Origin: Cristatella mucedo
Taxonomy: Eukaryota > Bryozoa > Phylactolaemata > Cristatellidae
Assembly (NCBI GenBank): GCA_009760855.2
Contig: WPIO01000002.1
Coordinates: forward strand, 14,256,001-14,320,000
Direction of reading: 5' to 3'
Length of the DNA stretch: 64,000 nucleotides
In this document: positions 13,254-25,252 of the stretch, one piece after another
Position numbering within the stretch: position 1 is the stretch's first letter
Layout of the letters: the number at the start of each line of letters is the position of its first letter
Program-made: the position numbers and the translations under genes
The notes under the pieces: generated by a model
Seen by the model: the letters and a program-made list of their open reading frames with translations, nothing else
The model's database searches: none
What the model was told of the DNA's origin: nothing

Positions 13254-15687
13254 ATGAGCGCCCCCATCACGTTCGTCACTGGTAACCCCGGAAAGCTGAG
13301 AGAAGTGCAGCAAATACTGGGCGATTCTATTAAGGCAGGTGCCGACCGCTCTGGAGCGCGGCGACGAAGCCTGGTGCGGTTCGGCCGGGTTCTCTATTGG
13401 CCGGGCTGGGTGGGGGCGACCCGCCGGCCGCGTTCGCGTGGCTGCATCGTGCGAGCGCATCGGGTACGAATGCTGCGCCTCGCTCGGCCTTTGTCATCGC
13501 GCGGCACGATATGGGTGCGGCATCGGCGCCGTGCAGAGCGTGGCCGGTCTTCGGCGACTACCGTACAGCCGCCGCCGCCGCCCTGGTTTAGCATAGGGGT
13601 TAGGTGCTCGCCCCTTTGAGTTGACCGGGGTCGTGGGTTCGAGCCGTGTGGCGTAGATTGTCCACAGTCGGGATAGAAATGGGGCTTCCCCAGGGCGCCA
13701 TACGAAGGAACTATATTATTTAATTCGCGCGGCTGTTTTCCAGCCGGCCATCGAGTTCGTTGCTCGTCAATGATTGGGTGCTACTTGCGGCAACTGCTAG
13801 TTGACCTTGCCGACGCCCTCGTTCTCTCCGTGTGCTAGACTGCTGTGGGTCTTGCTTGTATTGGCGGGCTGTCGAGAAATGCCATTTAGCACTTCCGCTG
13901 CCGACCTGGGCACTAGCCGTCCTGCGGTGTACTTCAATTTTACTTACTCGCATGGCGGTCCGACCGACTCAGCCGTGCGTCGCTGCTTCTTTTTGTCGGG
14001 TGAATGAAGTATGCTGTAAATCTATAGGCGCATTAGGTTTTTAAGTGTGAGCTCTAGAAAAGTCGCCAGCCTTGAAAGCCAACCGGCGCTTTACATGCAT
14101 TTCTGAGTCACTATTGCCTTGCTGGCTTGGCCCAGTGGTTAAGGTGCTCGCCCCGACCAAGGTGTGGCTGAAGTCGTTGGCTCGAGTCCCGTGGCTTATG
14201 TGAAGCGCCTGAATAGAGATAAGTTCTCTTAGGGCGCTATGCAAATGAATTATATTAGTTTATTTATTTGGAACTATGCTTAAAAAGCTATGCTACCAAC
14301 CGACGTCACTCCATCTTCTGATTTCATACCATTCAAAATGATGCTGAAAACCTACACGCTCCTCGCCACCTTTGTATCCGAATAAAGTGTTCACTTATGT
14401 GGTTTGTTGTACTAGAACTGTGTACATCCAGACGAAGGGTAGTGGTGACATGTTTTGTATAGTGCCCCAGTGGACCTGTCTTTTTTCCAGTGCACTTGGC
14501 CCCTACCTGTGCATGATTGGTTGAGTTTTGCTATCCGGGTTCCAAAAAGCCAGGGGTCATGACTCTTTGGTTTGATGCTTTTGGATGCTTGTCTGAGCAC
14601 GATAGCTGCTTGCTTTTGCACGCTTACTTAAGCTGATGCCTTGCACTTCATTAACTATTGGCCATTGCTTCTCTTACAGCAAGTTTATTTAAGGGCCTGA
14701 ATAGAGATTAATTTCTCTTAGGCAGCTATACAAATAATATTATTCCTGTTATCATCACGGCTTTGTCAAAGTACACACCGACACACATGTTTATGTTGCG
14801 GGAATACTCACATGCTTGCTGGTCTTTAAATCGCAGAAATGTCTTCCTTAGCTTGGCTATCTGCAGTGGCAGTAGAGTAGTATGAGAAGAATATAAAGAA
14901 AAGGAAAATAAGCTTGTTAAAAAAGCTATGATAAAAAAAGTAATTATAATAAAAAAAGCTCGTTCGGCAAAGTGCATGGCGTTAAGCAATATGCGCTGCT
15001 ACTCTTGAGCCTGCCCACCGGGCATGCGCACCGCACGGTGCTATCAAGCCTGCACACAAAGCCGTTGGACGACTGCGAAGAAGCAGTCGCAGGTCGGTCG
15101 CAGGTCGTTCATGCTCACAGGGGCCGACTGAACACTGCTGGTTTCTGTGTCGTCATGTAACCGCCTCACGGATCGAATATTTATGGGTACTTGTGTTGCC
15201 ATCTTGGTCTGCGATTTCAATACTTACCTTATGAAACGAGGATTCATAGCATGCCAACATTTGTTAATGTGATTGCCTCAGTAGCAGTGTGCACGTCACA
15301 GGAGCAGTCGCTCGATAGCTCCCTTGAAGGAAAGCCGAGCCCCTCACCCTGCACGACCACGTGCACAGATGAAGGTCGCCGCTCACAGCGATCTGCCTCC
15401 ACTGGCTTTGTGCAGTCTGCATTTACACGGATGGCACTTTGCATTGCAGATAGTCAACAACTCGCTTGACCTGCCGGAGTATCAGGGCGAGCCCGAGGAG
15501 GTGGCCAGCGAGAAGTGCCGGACAGCGGCAGGCATCATAAAGGGACCGGTGCTGACTGAGGACACGAGCCTGTGCTTCAACGCCCTCGGCGGCCTGCCCG
15601 GACCCTACATCAAGTGGTTCCTCGATAAGCTCAAGCCCGAGGGTAGCTCTCAAGTCGCAGAGCACCTCCGAAGCCTCGGCGACTTCT

Positions 15688-15770
<83 letters not shown>

Positions 15771-18700
15771 ATCCGGCTCACGGTCGTCTTTTTGTTGTCG
15801 TCTTTTACCGTGTTGCCGCTGATCGCTCTGCAGCTGCCCCATGCATACCGCTCTTGTGCCTCTTACCTCGGCCCGGCAAGGTTCAGATGCTGACCTGGCC
15901 TTTACAGCAGCACTAGTGGGAAGTAAGCTTATAGGCTGGTAGCTAAGCATCGGTAAGCACTGCTCGTGTGGTTCTGACAGGGACCTCAGCCCATTTCAGA
16001 ACTATAGAGCTTAATTAAAAAAAAAGAATATTCCTGGTCAGAAGAGAGTTGTTAATGTATATGTGGAGTTTGAAATTAGTTAGTATTCGGACTGCTTCAT
16101 GTCACTGCGCTCGAGGGGGTGGGGCATCCAGGACGCCGGAAGCTCATACAAATCATAACAGAACTAGCCAATTGCAGTGCAAGGATTGACAAATGAGTTG
16201 TGTCGCTTTGCCACTAGCTGTGGTGACAGCTTTTAAGGCTCTTATGCTGCTATGCAAAAAAGGCTGTTAAATCAGCTACCATATCAGTGAACAGTATCAG
16301 GCCTTAAGCAGCCTAGCAGTTGGTATTAGTGTGCAGTTACAGAAGCAGCTGCAGTTGGATGTCCATCACAAATATGGAATGGTTGGGGCACTTGTTACAA
16401 TAATGGAATACTTTACTTGAACAATACCTGTGCAGGAAAGAACGAGGCGTGTTGCAGTCAGGGTGGCTCTATTCATTAAAGCACCTGCAGGTCTCAGGAA
16501 TTGCAGGGGTTGTTAGTGCACTGTGTGCAGCTGCGGCTAGCTGATTTAGGTGCAGGCCTTTGCTGAAGCGGTTTGTTATGCAAGTCGCAATCGTTCGTTC
16601 GCAAGAGGAATAAGTCGTAAGGGGCGAGGGCAGCTGTAGTGCTTTTCTGACTCTAGTGTGTTCAAGCAGTGTGTGCTGCCGAAGGCATTGACAGACTGCT
16701 GCCTGCACAACGCCTGGCAACTGCCATGTCAGGCCATCAACACGACCGAGTAGAGAACGGCTGAACTAGCAAAACCGGTGTTTTTAATTTGAGAACACAG
16801 AAGGATCCAAGGCCATCTGCCGTGGGACTCGGATCAGAAACATTTTTGCTCGATAGCCGGAGTGATCTTGCGAGATCCCCTGGTTTTCGGTGGCTCCAGT
16901 GCTCTTTCGATTGGACCGTCGCGACAGCAGTCACGTGCTCTCGCTCTCGTAGGGCTTAAAGCAATGACTTCGAATGATCAATTTGCATGCCTGCCCGAAT
17001 GTAGGTGCACACTTTTTTTTATATGGTAACTCATTACTACAAGGGCATGTGGCTTGTCTTGTAGGCTATTGGTGTAATTTTTGAAAGTGGCATGTTACAC
17101 TGCCAAGGACCTTACAGGTTCAAAGATGGTGCACGAATCTGACTGAGCTCAGTATGTGAAAAGTGCTCTAATCTGTGCACTGTTGGGATAATTATTCTTC
17201 ATGAGTTGCTGTAGTTCTGTTTAAAGAGCAACTGATACGTACTGCTGACGACTCTGGTTGGCTATCAGCGAGAGAGCGGATTCAAGTAGTGCAGCATAGG
17301 AGCTGTGCCAGGGAGTGGCCTGGTTGTCGGAAGAAAAGGTTTAACGTAGACGGCAATGATGTTCTGTGAGAACTCTTCGGATTACCAAGAGGATACTGCT
17401 GTCACGATCGGTGGCCAGCCAATAACAATAGTATACTAGCCACTAGCAATAGCCACTAATAATAATACTGATAACACAATATAAATATCCTCATCTCTAA
17501 GAACCAAATAGGTATTCTTCATATGCTGGAAAGGAAGCAAGTAGACTAAATTACTATATTAACATGCACCATTTCAGCATGCTTACGAATACAAGAGCAC
17601 ATTGGCAGCATTGTGTCCTTTGAATGCAGCCTGATCACATTGGCAGCAAAAATGTGCGATGAATGGGCATTTTTTCTAGCTGCTTTTAAGTGCTATTAAG
17701 TCAGGAGAGGCCTTGATGTCAGTCGGTTAGACAGTCCCGAAGACACGGTCTCCAAAGGATCTCAGGCTGATTCAGAAGACATGTAAAAGACCAGAGTTTC
17801 GGGAGCAGGTGTTGTGACGGTTAGCCGCAAGAGTAAGTATTTTAAATGTCAGGCTGGGGCAAGAGAATGAAGGTACCTACAAGTGAGTGTTGGAGACCTA
17901 GAAGTCATGCTTGCATTGCCTGATGTGGATCCAGTGCAGGACGGAGGGTGTGGCTGCCACAATTTGACAGCTTTAACGACACGTTCAATTTGGCAGCTTC
18001 AACGTTCACGACAGACGAGCCAGTAGAGGCCCAGCAGGCTGGCCCGGCCCGGCCCGGTCTGCTCACTCGGGTATGCCGTGGACCTCGTACAGCTGAAGAA
18101 GCAATGGCTGACAAGTTTCACGTGACCGGCAGGTAGAGACAGTGGAGTTGCTGTCGCTTTATAGGGACCGCAAGCAATTGCCATCGCTTCTCATTGTCAC
18201 GATTTTTCTGCCCAGCCAGGCTTAATTGGTTTTGTTCACGATCTTGGAGCTGAAAGTGCACGATCCGCTTGATTTAAACTATTGGAGCACAAGTTGATGC
18301 TTTTGTGGTTGTTACGAGCAGGATGAAAAGGAAAAAGCCGGAAGGAGCCGATCGTGTGTAGGCCGAACTAGCGCTCTAGCAAAGGCACCGCTGATTGGGC
18401 CACAGCCACTGAACATAAGTAGGTAGCTGACTGGAGCTGAGCCTTCGCTGCCTTATGTTTCCGAATTCAATGGTGCGGGCGGCTGCTTGTCACCGTGCTA
18501 CTTACTGGCTGCAAAGTGCAGATCTGAAGGTCTGCCGCTCGTGTCTGCCGCGCTTGTTTGGTGTGTTTGCTCTGCATGAAGTATGAGTTGGCCGTATAGC
18601 TAAGCCGGATTGCTGCTCTCAGGTGCGCGGTTCACCTCGGCAGTAATGCAAACGCCGCTTAACTCAGTCTTATTACCTAGTCTTATTTTTTACTTTGTAT

Positions 18701-19090
18701 GCCCACTGCATCGGCATAAAGATGGTCGTGGCTGTATTTGTGTTAGAGCCAGCCACGTGTTATACAGCGACTGCATGTCGCTACCGATCTCCCCTCGTAG
18801 GCCTGCACCGCCTGCTGCACGGCTTCGAGGACAAGTCGGCTGTGGCCATGTGCATCTTTGCCTACTGCCCTGGACCTGGCAAGGACGTCGTGCTCTTCAC
18901 CGGCAAGACACCCGGCCGCATAGTAGAGCCTCGGGGACCGACCAAGTTTGGTTGGGACCCGTGTTTCCAGCCCGACGGCAGCTCGCTCACCTATGCCGAG
19001 ATGAGCAGCGAGGACAAGAACAAGATCTCGCACCGCGGCCGAGCTCTGCTGCTGGTGCAGAAGCACTTCGGCAGCAGCAGCAGCAGTTAG
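13254..19090 (+). CDS. ITPA: Inosine triphosphate pyrophosphatase (ITPA), three exons
   Basis: Coding exons are 13254-13334, 15450-15642 and 18801-19090, giving 187 residues (human ITPA has 194). The enzyme hydrolyses ITP, dITP and XTP to monophosphates and so cleans the nucleotide pool. Exon 1 carries the nucleotide-binding start ([18 protein letters not shown]). Exon 2 carries [13 protein letters not shown] and [20 protein letters not shown]. Exon 3 carries [11 protein letters not shown] and ends with the conserved SHRGRALL segment and a short serine tract. Intron 2 is GT-AG in phase 1. Intron 1 joins in frame only if its donor is GC (AAG then GCAGGT), because the GT three bases later breaks the frame. 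The introns hold SINEs and a (CT)n tract. No lesion is seen, so the gene is probably functional. Confidence 0.95.
13580..13722 (+). mobile_element. SINE family A copy in ITPA intron 1
   Basis: A diverged copy with head CTGGTTTAGCATAGGGGTTA, B box GGTCGTGGGTTCGAGCC, and tail GGGCGCCATACGAAGGAACT. Confidence 0.7.
14124..14262 (+). mobile_element. SINE family A copy in ITPA intron 1
   Basis: Near-complete copy with head GGCTTGGCCCAGTGGTTAAG and tail AGGGCGCTATGCAAATGAAT. Confidence 0.85.
14692..14745 (+). mobile_element. SINE family A tail fragment
   Basis: Only the 3' part is present: CCTGAATAGAGATTAATTTC followed by a GCAGCTATACAAATAATATT-like end. Confidence 0.6.
15690..15766. repeat. (CT)n microsatellite in ITPA intron 2
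   Basis: About 38 CT units starting 48 bases after the exon 2 donor site. Such a pyrimidine tract close to a donor could affect splicing; this is inference. Confidence 0.97.
16195..16300 (+). mobile_element. SINE family B 3' fragment
   Basis: It matches the body and tail of family B (GTGGTGACAGCTTTTAAGGC, then GGCTGTTAAATCAGCTACC). The tRNA head is lost. Confidence 0.6.
16301..18700. other. ITPA intron 2, no recognised feature
   Basis: Intronic sequence without a domain or a repeat I recognise. Short open frames here are taken as random. Confidence 0.5.
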
Positions 19091-19163
19091 ATTGCCCCCC
19101 CCCAACCCGGCCACGACTGGCCGCGGCCAATCGTTCTGCCTTGAGCTGTTCGCAGCTCTCTCA

Positions 19164-19865
<702 letters not shown>

Positions 19866-20540
19866 CGATATGCTGAGCTGTAGCTGCCATTTCCATTTGC
19901 TGTCGCTCAACTTCGGTTTTGATTCTAAGCTATACATAATGGTGTTCCGGGTTTACCCACCAAATTGCATGCGATTGGGCATGCCCGTTGTCATGTCATG
20001 GCCTCTGCTGGCTCGGGCCAGCTAGCCTTCCTACATATTCGAACTGCGATACAGCTGCTATTTCCACAGCAAGCTTTGCGAGACTGCGGTTTTATTCACC
20101 AAGCAAATTTCGTATACTTTGGGCATTCACAGTCAAATGCAATGGCACGGCCTCCCCCATATTTTGAACTGGGATACAGCTGCTGTTTCCACGATAATAG
20201 TTATGAAATTGCGGTTGTAATGACACATTATAGATGACCGTGCTCCGGATTTACCCACCAAGTTTCCTGCCATTGGGCAAGATTGTTCTCATGCTATGGC
20301 CTCCAGTGGCCCGGGCCAGCAAGCATCCCTACATATTCGAACTGCCATATGGCTACTATTTCCACAATAGGCGTCGTGCAACTGTGTTTTTATTCAAAAT
20401 TATACAGAATGGTGTTCCTGGTTTAACAAGGAAACTTCACGCCATTGGGCTTTTGCATTCTTATGCAAGTGGCCCAAACCCAGTAAGCCCGTTTTCAAAC
20501 TGGAGATGCTGCATCCATATCCAGTGCAAGTGACACCCAC
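19866..20540 (+). repeat. Satellite-like tandem repeat, array 1 (~120-175-bp units)
   Basis: Three to four diverged units, each with a CAGCTGCTATTTCCACA-like block, a GCGGTTTTATTC-like block, a GGTTTACCCACCAA-like block, and ATGGCCTC plus a CTCGGGCCAG-like block. Unit starts lie about 170, 120 and 175 bases apart. The same family appears, reverse-complemented, at 37890-38400 and 49540-50135. Confidence 0.7.
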
Positions 20541-20699
20541 CTTTAGTTTGAAGTCTTTAATAACACTATATCCTGAGTTTTAAATTTAACCAAGATATTT
20601 GTAATACGATTTGAGAGCAGCGTTCTAGTTCACACTGCCCTCCCCCACTGCTCCCAGGCCATTGCCTGTTGACATCTCAGAGATTACCCTCCTACCCAA

Positions 20700-22290
20700 T
20701 CAATTAGACCCTTATAATAATAATAATACGTTTGCATAGTACCCGCTGTGAACTTTGTCACTTCACATGCACTTTACATGTGCTTTAAAGGAAACATACT
20801 CAGATTGTTCGTGGTAACACGAGCAATTTGAACAAGCATAACATGGTTAGAGGTAAAATGCACTCTGTCAACATGTAAATATGGTTAGTGGTAACGTGTT
20901 CAAAGTCAGCAGGCATACCCAAAAAAAGGGCAAATCACAAGCACCTAACAAATGCTTTGAGAAAACATGTGCATTCTAGGCACTTCTCAATTTGAACGTA
21001 GTCAAGTAAGAGAATTCGTGAAGTCAGTTGGGAGTGAGATTCGGTCTTTAGGAACGTACAGACTAAAGTCTCCAGCGCATTCTCCGGTTGATCCGAGACA
21101 GCTAAATGACAGCTTGGGTTAGAAGAGAGACTGGCAGCACGCAAAGCCGACGAGGAAGTTACAGTTCAGGTTTGTTCAGATGGTCTAAGGGGTCTAAAAG
21201 TGATCAATCGACAGAACCTTGAAGTCGATGAGTTGCTTGCCTGGGAGTCAGTGTAGGTCATCTAGAAGTGGTGTGATGTGGCAACTGCAACGCTCACGAC
21301 AGACAAGTTTCGCTGCCGAGTTTTGCACCGACTATAAGTGCCTCATTGAAGGCCGGTAGACCAGCAAGCAGTAAGTTACAGAAGTCGAGACGGGATGTCA
21401 CAAATGTCCCGGCAAATTTAGATGCAGTATCTCAGCCTAAACAAGCCCGAATTTTAGCAATGTTATGTAGCTAAAAGAATTCAGACTTGATTGTGGAGCT
21501 GATGTGGTAGTATAAGGAAGGTCACTTTAGAACAAGACACCCCTAGATTTCGTGCAGATTTAACGGGAGATATGCTGGCAGAGACGATTTTGAACGCTAG
21601 CCTTTCCAACTTCTGAATCTCACATGCTTTTCGCAAACTTAGTGAGTTGGTTTTATAATGATTCAATTTAAGAAAGTTTGCTGCCATCCATAAACGGATG
21701 TCATCAATACAGGCTGCAAGGGAGTTGAGAGAATTCGACGTGCTGGAGGGATCAAACCAAAGGTACAACTGAGTGTCATCTGCATAGAAGTGAAAGCCCA
21801 GATTGAGCTTGGCGGTTGCTTCGGCAGCAGAGGGGTTATAAACCATGAAAAGAAGCAGACTAAGCGCAGAGCCTTGGGGTGCACCACACTTCAGCTATTC
21901 CTTAGATGATCTTCGTCCGTTCACGTCAATACTCGGAAATCTCCCACTGAGATAGAACGTGAACCACGGCAGTGCAGTGCCAGTGATGCCTAGACGGCTC
22001 TGAAACAAGACTCGAACTTCAGCTAGGTTTGAAGCTTCAGTATAAGAGCTGGTCTACCACAATTCGTGAGAGTGTCTTTGACAAGAAGGGAAGACTGTGT
22101 GGAAGTTGTTTAAGTTAACTTGGTCTAATGTTTCGTTCTTAATTAGTGGCCGAACTTCAGCCTTTTTGAAAGTCGCAGGAACATGACCTCAGGGTAAGGA
22201 CACGTCTATCAGTTTAGCTATGCACGAAGTAGTATGTCTATGCCGCAGACGTAGGGCAGGGAATAGGGTCTAACGGATTATTAGTCTTTT
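20700..22290 (-). mobile_element. CR1/L2-like LINE, 3' part with RT remnant
   Basis: Read on the minus strand from 21846, this gives LGFHFYADDTQLYLWFDPSS, the catalytic YADD box of a non-LTR reverse transcriptase. It is followed by the CIDDIRLWMAANFLKLN segment and then the thumb/C-terminal region, broken by indels. It runs into a 3' end with TAATAATAATA at about 20700. Lesions rule out activity. Confidence 0.8.
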
Positions 22291-22830
22291 TGATTGGGAG
22301 ATTACCTACAGGATGAAGTCACTCGTGAACTATTTGAATGTAGTCATTCATATGTGGGTGGAATTAGGGGTGACATGCACAGCGTCAGCATACAGGTGGG
22401 GTTATTGGCAGCATGCACAGTGTCAGCACGCATAAACACGAAAAGGACGAATTACATGGACCCACTAAATGCTGTAATGAATAAGTGCGTTTTAAATTTC
22501 TTTTTAAATGTGGTCAAGTCGGAGGATGTCATGACGCAATTCTGAAATGGGTTCCAGGCTTTGGGTGCATACCAAAACGAAAAGCACAGTCTCCAAAGGA
22601 TTTCTGGTTTGTACGAGTTATGGGTAAATCTTTAAACTCCGAAAAGCGGGTTTGTACTATGCTTGGACTAATGCGGCAGTAGATCTGATAAGTAGACTGG
22701 AGTCAGTGAATGAAGGGACCAAAAAGTGAGCGACAAAATCGTGAAGTCGATGCATTGCTTGACTGGTAGCCAGTGCAGGTCAGCGAGAAGTGGTGTAATG
22801 TGGCAAGTGCGACGCTACCTTGAAGTCATT
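22290..22830 (-). mobile_element. CR1/L2-like LINE 3' fragment
   Basis: A second copy of the LINE 3' end, adjacent to the previous one. It holds the last part of the reverse-transcriptase frame and the CATGCTGACACTGTGCATG-type 3' region, as in 47440-48290 and 53091-53570. Confidence 0.7.
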
Positions 22831-23263
22831 CCTAATTTTTATATTGTTTACAACATAGACTGCATCTAAATTTGATATATATCATCAAGGTTTTCGCTGC
22901 CAGCATCTAATATTTCATAAATTAATTCCTGGGGTTGAGCTGTCGCAGCCACGTGCATTGCATTCGATCCCCTTGCTTATTATTCAGGCTTATTTCAGTT
23001 TATTATCCGCTTATTATTCAGGCATGCATGCTGTTAGTGTAGAAAATACAGCCTTGTGAAGATATCGATCGTGTGGAAGTTCTCTTTGACTCATCGAGAA
23101 AATTTCTTCTTTCATTTGCAGGCTACGCGCCGTTCTGGAATAGATTGCACAAGATTCGGTAATGTGATAGGCTTAATAAGTAATAGGCGATTACCTGTTT
23201 GAGTCTAAACCTATACAGTTAATTGTGTAAAACAATAATCAGCGAACAAAGCAGCCCTATATT
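22831..23263. other. Left flank of the viral block, no feature seen
   Basis: AT content rises through this stretch. I searched by eye for a terminal inverted repeat matching 37545-37700 and found only a ten-base AAAACAATA-type match, which is not convincing. Confidence 0.4.
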
Positions 23264-24112
23264 CTATATAATAGTAATAATAAAATCAATATATGTAACA
23301 TTACTAGCAACTGTCAGATTACTAATCGTATAAGTGCATGATCCATCAATGTTTATTACTAAGAGGAGAGTAGCAGAAACACCATAATTGTTGTCACTAG
23401 TTAACTCTAAAAACACTCCAGGAGTATTAGAACACCATAGTATGCTAGATACTGTTTGAAAATTTGTTACTGGGCAAGCAACAAAAGTTTAGAAAGGTGT
23501 TGTGTAGCCTACAACTTGTCCTTGTTGATTAAATACTGCTATATCAGCAGGTGTTGCTCTCAAAGTAGAACTTTCTGTTCCAGTTTCATTTACATTAACA
23601 TTAAATATGTTTAGCGGAACAACATTTGAAAACCCAGTAAACCTTAAGTACAAAGTAGAGCATTTATAGGAATCAACAGATTGTTTTGTTATAACATCTG
23701 AATTTTTCAAAGAGGTAATTCTGTTTTATCCTAGATCAAGAGTATTATTTGAGTTACCATTGAAAACTCGAGTCTTACTTTTTTGTAGACCAAATTTTAT
23801 TACTTTGCAAGGCCTAGAATCTAGATATGCAGTTCCATCAGCAGAATTTCCTGATATACCAGTAACAATTCTACAGTTTAACTGAGATAAAAGTTTTGCT
23901 CCATTCTTTAGAAGTAAGTCAGTTAAGTTAGAAACAGAAGCTATTTCTCCTGAAACATTACTTGCTACAGTATTTAAAAAGTTTGAATTTAGAGCATAAT
24001 CTAATCTTATTGCATCTCCATCATTTACTGGAAAACCAAGATTTGTAATTTTGTTTCCATTAGCATCAAGATCATCAAAAATATGACAATTAATCTTACT
24101 AATATAATCCAT
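23264..24112 (-). pseudogene. Fibre-like protein 1 (phage-tail-like repeats)
   Basis: From the ATG at 24112 the protein reads DLDANGNKITNLGFPVND and then a DAIRLDYAL element, the glycine/asparagine repeat style of phage tail-fibre trimer stems. A related motif (NRITSLKNSDVITKQSVD) follows in the same frame after an in-frame TAA. A second TAA interrupts a beta-rich C-terminal domain before the end at 23264. It probably formed a trimeric attachment fibre on the virion. The start lies just downstream of a (TA)n tract shared with the divergent gene at 24133. A paralogue is at 34361. Confidence 0.7.
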
Positions 24113-24132
24113 TCTTATATATATATATATAT

Positions 24133-24807
24133 ATGAAGAAAATAAAAGGAAGAAATTTAAAATCTGGCTTAGATGCAACAAAAGAAGTATTATCAGGAAC
24201 AACAGCTGCAACTGAGCTAGGCCCAAAAGCAATTATAAAAGCTGCTCCTAAGATTGCAATGAAACTGAGTCTACAAGCATCTAGTAAGATTGCAACTATT
24301 GTTCCAAAAGTTTTGCAGTCATTCAAAGTAATTGGAACTGCTACAAAAGCACTTGTTGGGTTTCTATCAGGAATAACAGGAATTGTAGATTTAGGATTAT
24401 CTATCAAAGAGATTGTAGATGATATTGCTTCAGGAAAGTATGGCAATGTCTTTTGGAAAACAATTGCAGATAAAAAAGGACTTTCAAAAATTGTTGCAAG
24501 TTTGGAGGTTGGCTATTACAGAAACGAGATTTTGCTCGAAGCAGAAAAGTCAGGAAGTGATTGGTACTTAAATCCAAGTAAATTTCTTTCAGATACATTC
24601 GGAGAGGAAGTGTCATGGGATGCTTCTCAACTAGATACAAAGGTTTGGAGTAAAAACTTTCTTGAAGTGAGATCTGGCGGATTTTTGCCTGCAGTTCCAG
24701 TAATTATAGCAAGTATAGCTTCTATTATTGGAGCAGTTGGTTTAGGCCTTTCTATAGCAGTATCAGTTGCAGGATTGATTAAAAAAATAATTGATGTTAC
24801 AATGTAA
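24133..24807 (+). CDS. Hydrophobic Gly/Ala/Ile-rich protein, possible virion membrane-active protein
   Basis: An intact 224-residue frame that I cannot assign to a named family. The N-terminal third is basic and alanine-rich (MKKIKGRNLKSG start). A hydrophobic segment lies near residues 70-95 (ALVGFLSGITGIVDLGLSI). A long one lies near residues 180-218 (VIIASIASIIGAVGLGLSIA and onward), ending with KKIID. It is transcribed away from fibre 1 with only 20 bases, a (TA)n run, between the start codons. Placement among structural genes and the two glycine-rich helices suggest a capsid-internal membrane-lytic protein, as adenoviruses have; this is inference. Confidence 0.65.
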   Translation: MKKIKGRNLKSGLDATKEVLSGTTAATELGPKAIIKAAPKIAMKLSLQASSKIATIVPKVLQSFKVIGTATKALVGFLSGITGIVDLGLSIKEIVDDIASGKYGNVFWKTIADKKGLSKIVASLEVGYYRNEILLEAEKSGSDWYLNPSKFLSDTFGEEVSWDASQLDTKVWSKNFLEVRSGGFLPAVPVIIASIASIIGAVGLGLSIAVSVAGLIKKIIDVTM

Positions 24808-24825
24808 ACTGCTAAAGCACCGCCG

Positions 24826-25110
24826 ATGAACACCCATGAAGAACGAATGAATGTTTTTAGTTTACAAACTTCTAGATTAAAGAATGCAATTACAGATATA
24901 AAAAATTTGATAGAAACATTGATATTGACTTGAGTGACAAAGCGCAAAACTCAGAAGTGAAAAACAGATTAGATTATCTTAAAACAGGAAAGCAGTTAGT
25001 AGAGGTATCAGGAGTTTCATACAGCGATGAGTTAAAAAAAGACATAAATAAAGTAAAAAGTAGTAAAATTTGAGGAAAAAAGTCCTGCGATTACAAAAGT
25101 GAAAGTGTAA
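24826..25110 (+). pseudogene. Small charged helical protein, frameshifted
   Basis: From ATG 24826 the frame reads MNTHEERMNVFSLQTSRLKN and on to about residue 37. A shift near 24925 then continues in another frame (SDKAQNSEVKNRLDYLKTGK). A further shift near 25065 leads to a stop at 25108. It was a helical, lysine-rich protein of about 90 residues with no family I recognise. Its stop codon overlaps the next start (TAATG). Confidence 0.5.
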
Positions 25111-25252
25111 TGCTACTTGCTAATCTTTTTGCGCAAGATAAATCACAAGAAGAAATATACGATGAAATGTTGAAATTGCGTGAAGATTTGAAAAAAAAAA
25201 CGCTGCAGAAATTAAAAGTCTGTATGCCTCACAATTTTATTATTTTCAGTAA
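25110..25252 (+). pseudogene. Small protein MLLANLFAQ..., frameshifted in poly-A
   Basis: A frame starting at 25110 reads MLLANLFAQDKSQEEIYDEM and then LKLREDLKKK. A length change in the A run at about 25190-25200 shifts it to a frame that ends NAAEIKSLYASQFYYFQ at 25252. Originally about 46 residues. Function unknown. It overlaps the 3' end of the oppositely oriented HNH gene. Confidence 0.4.
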
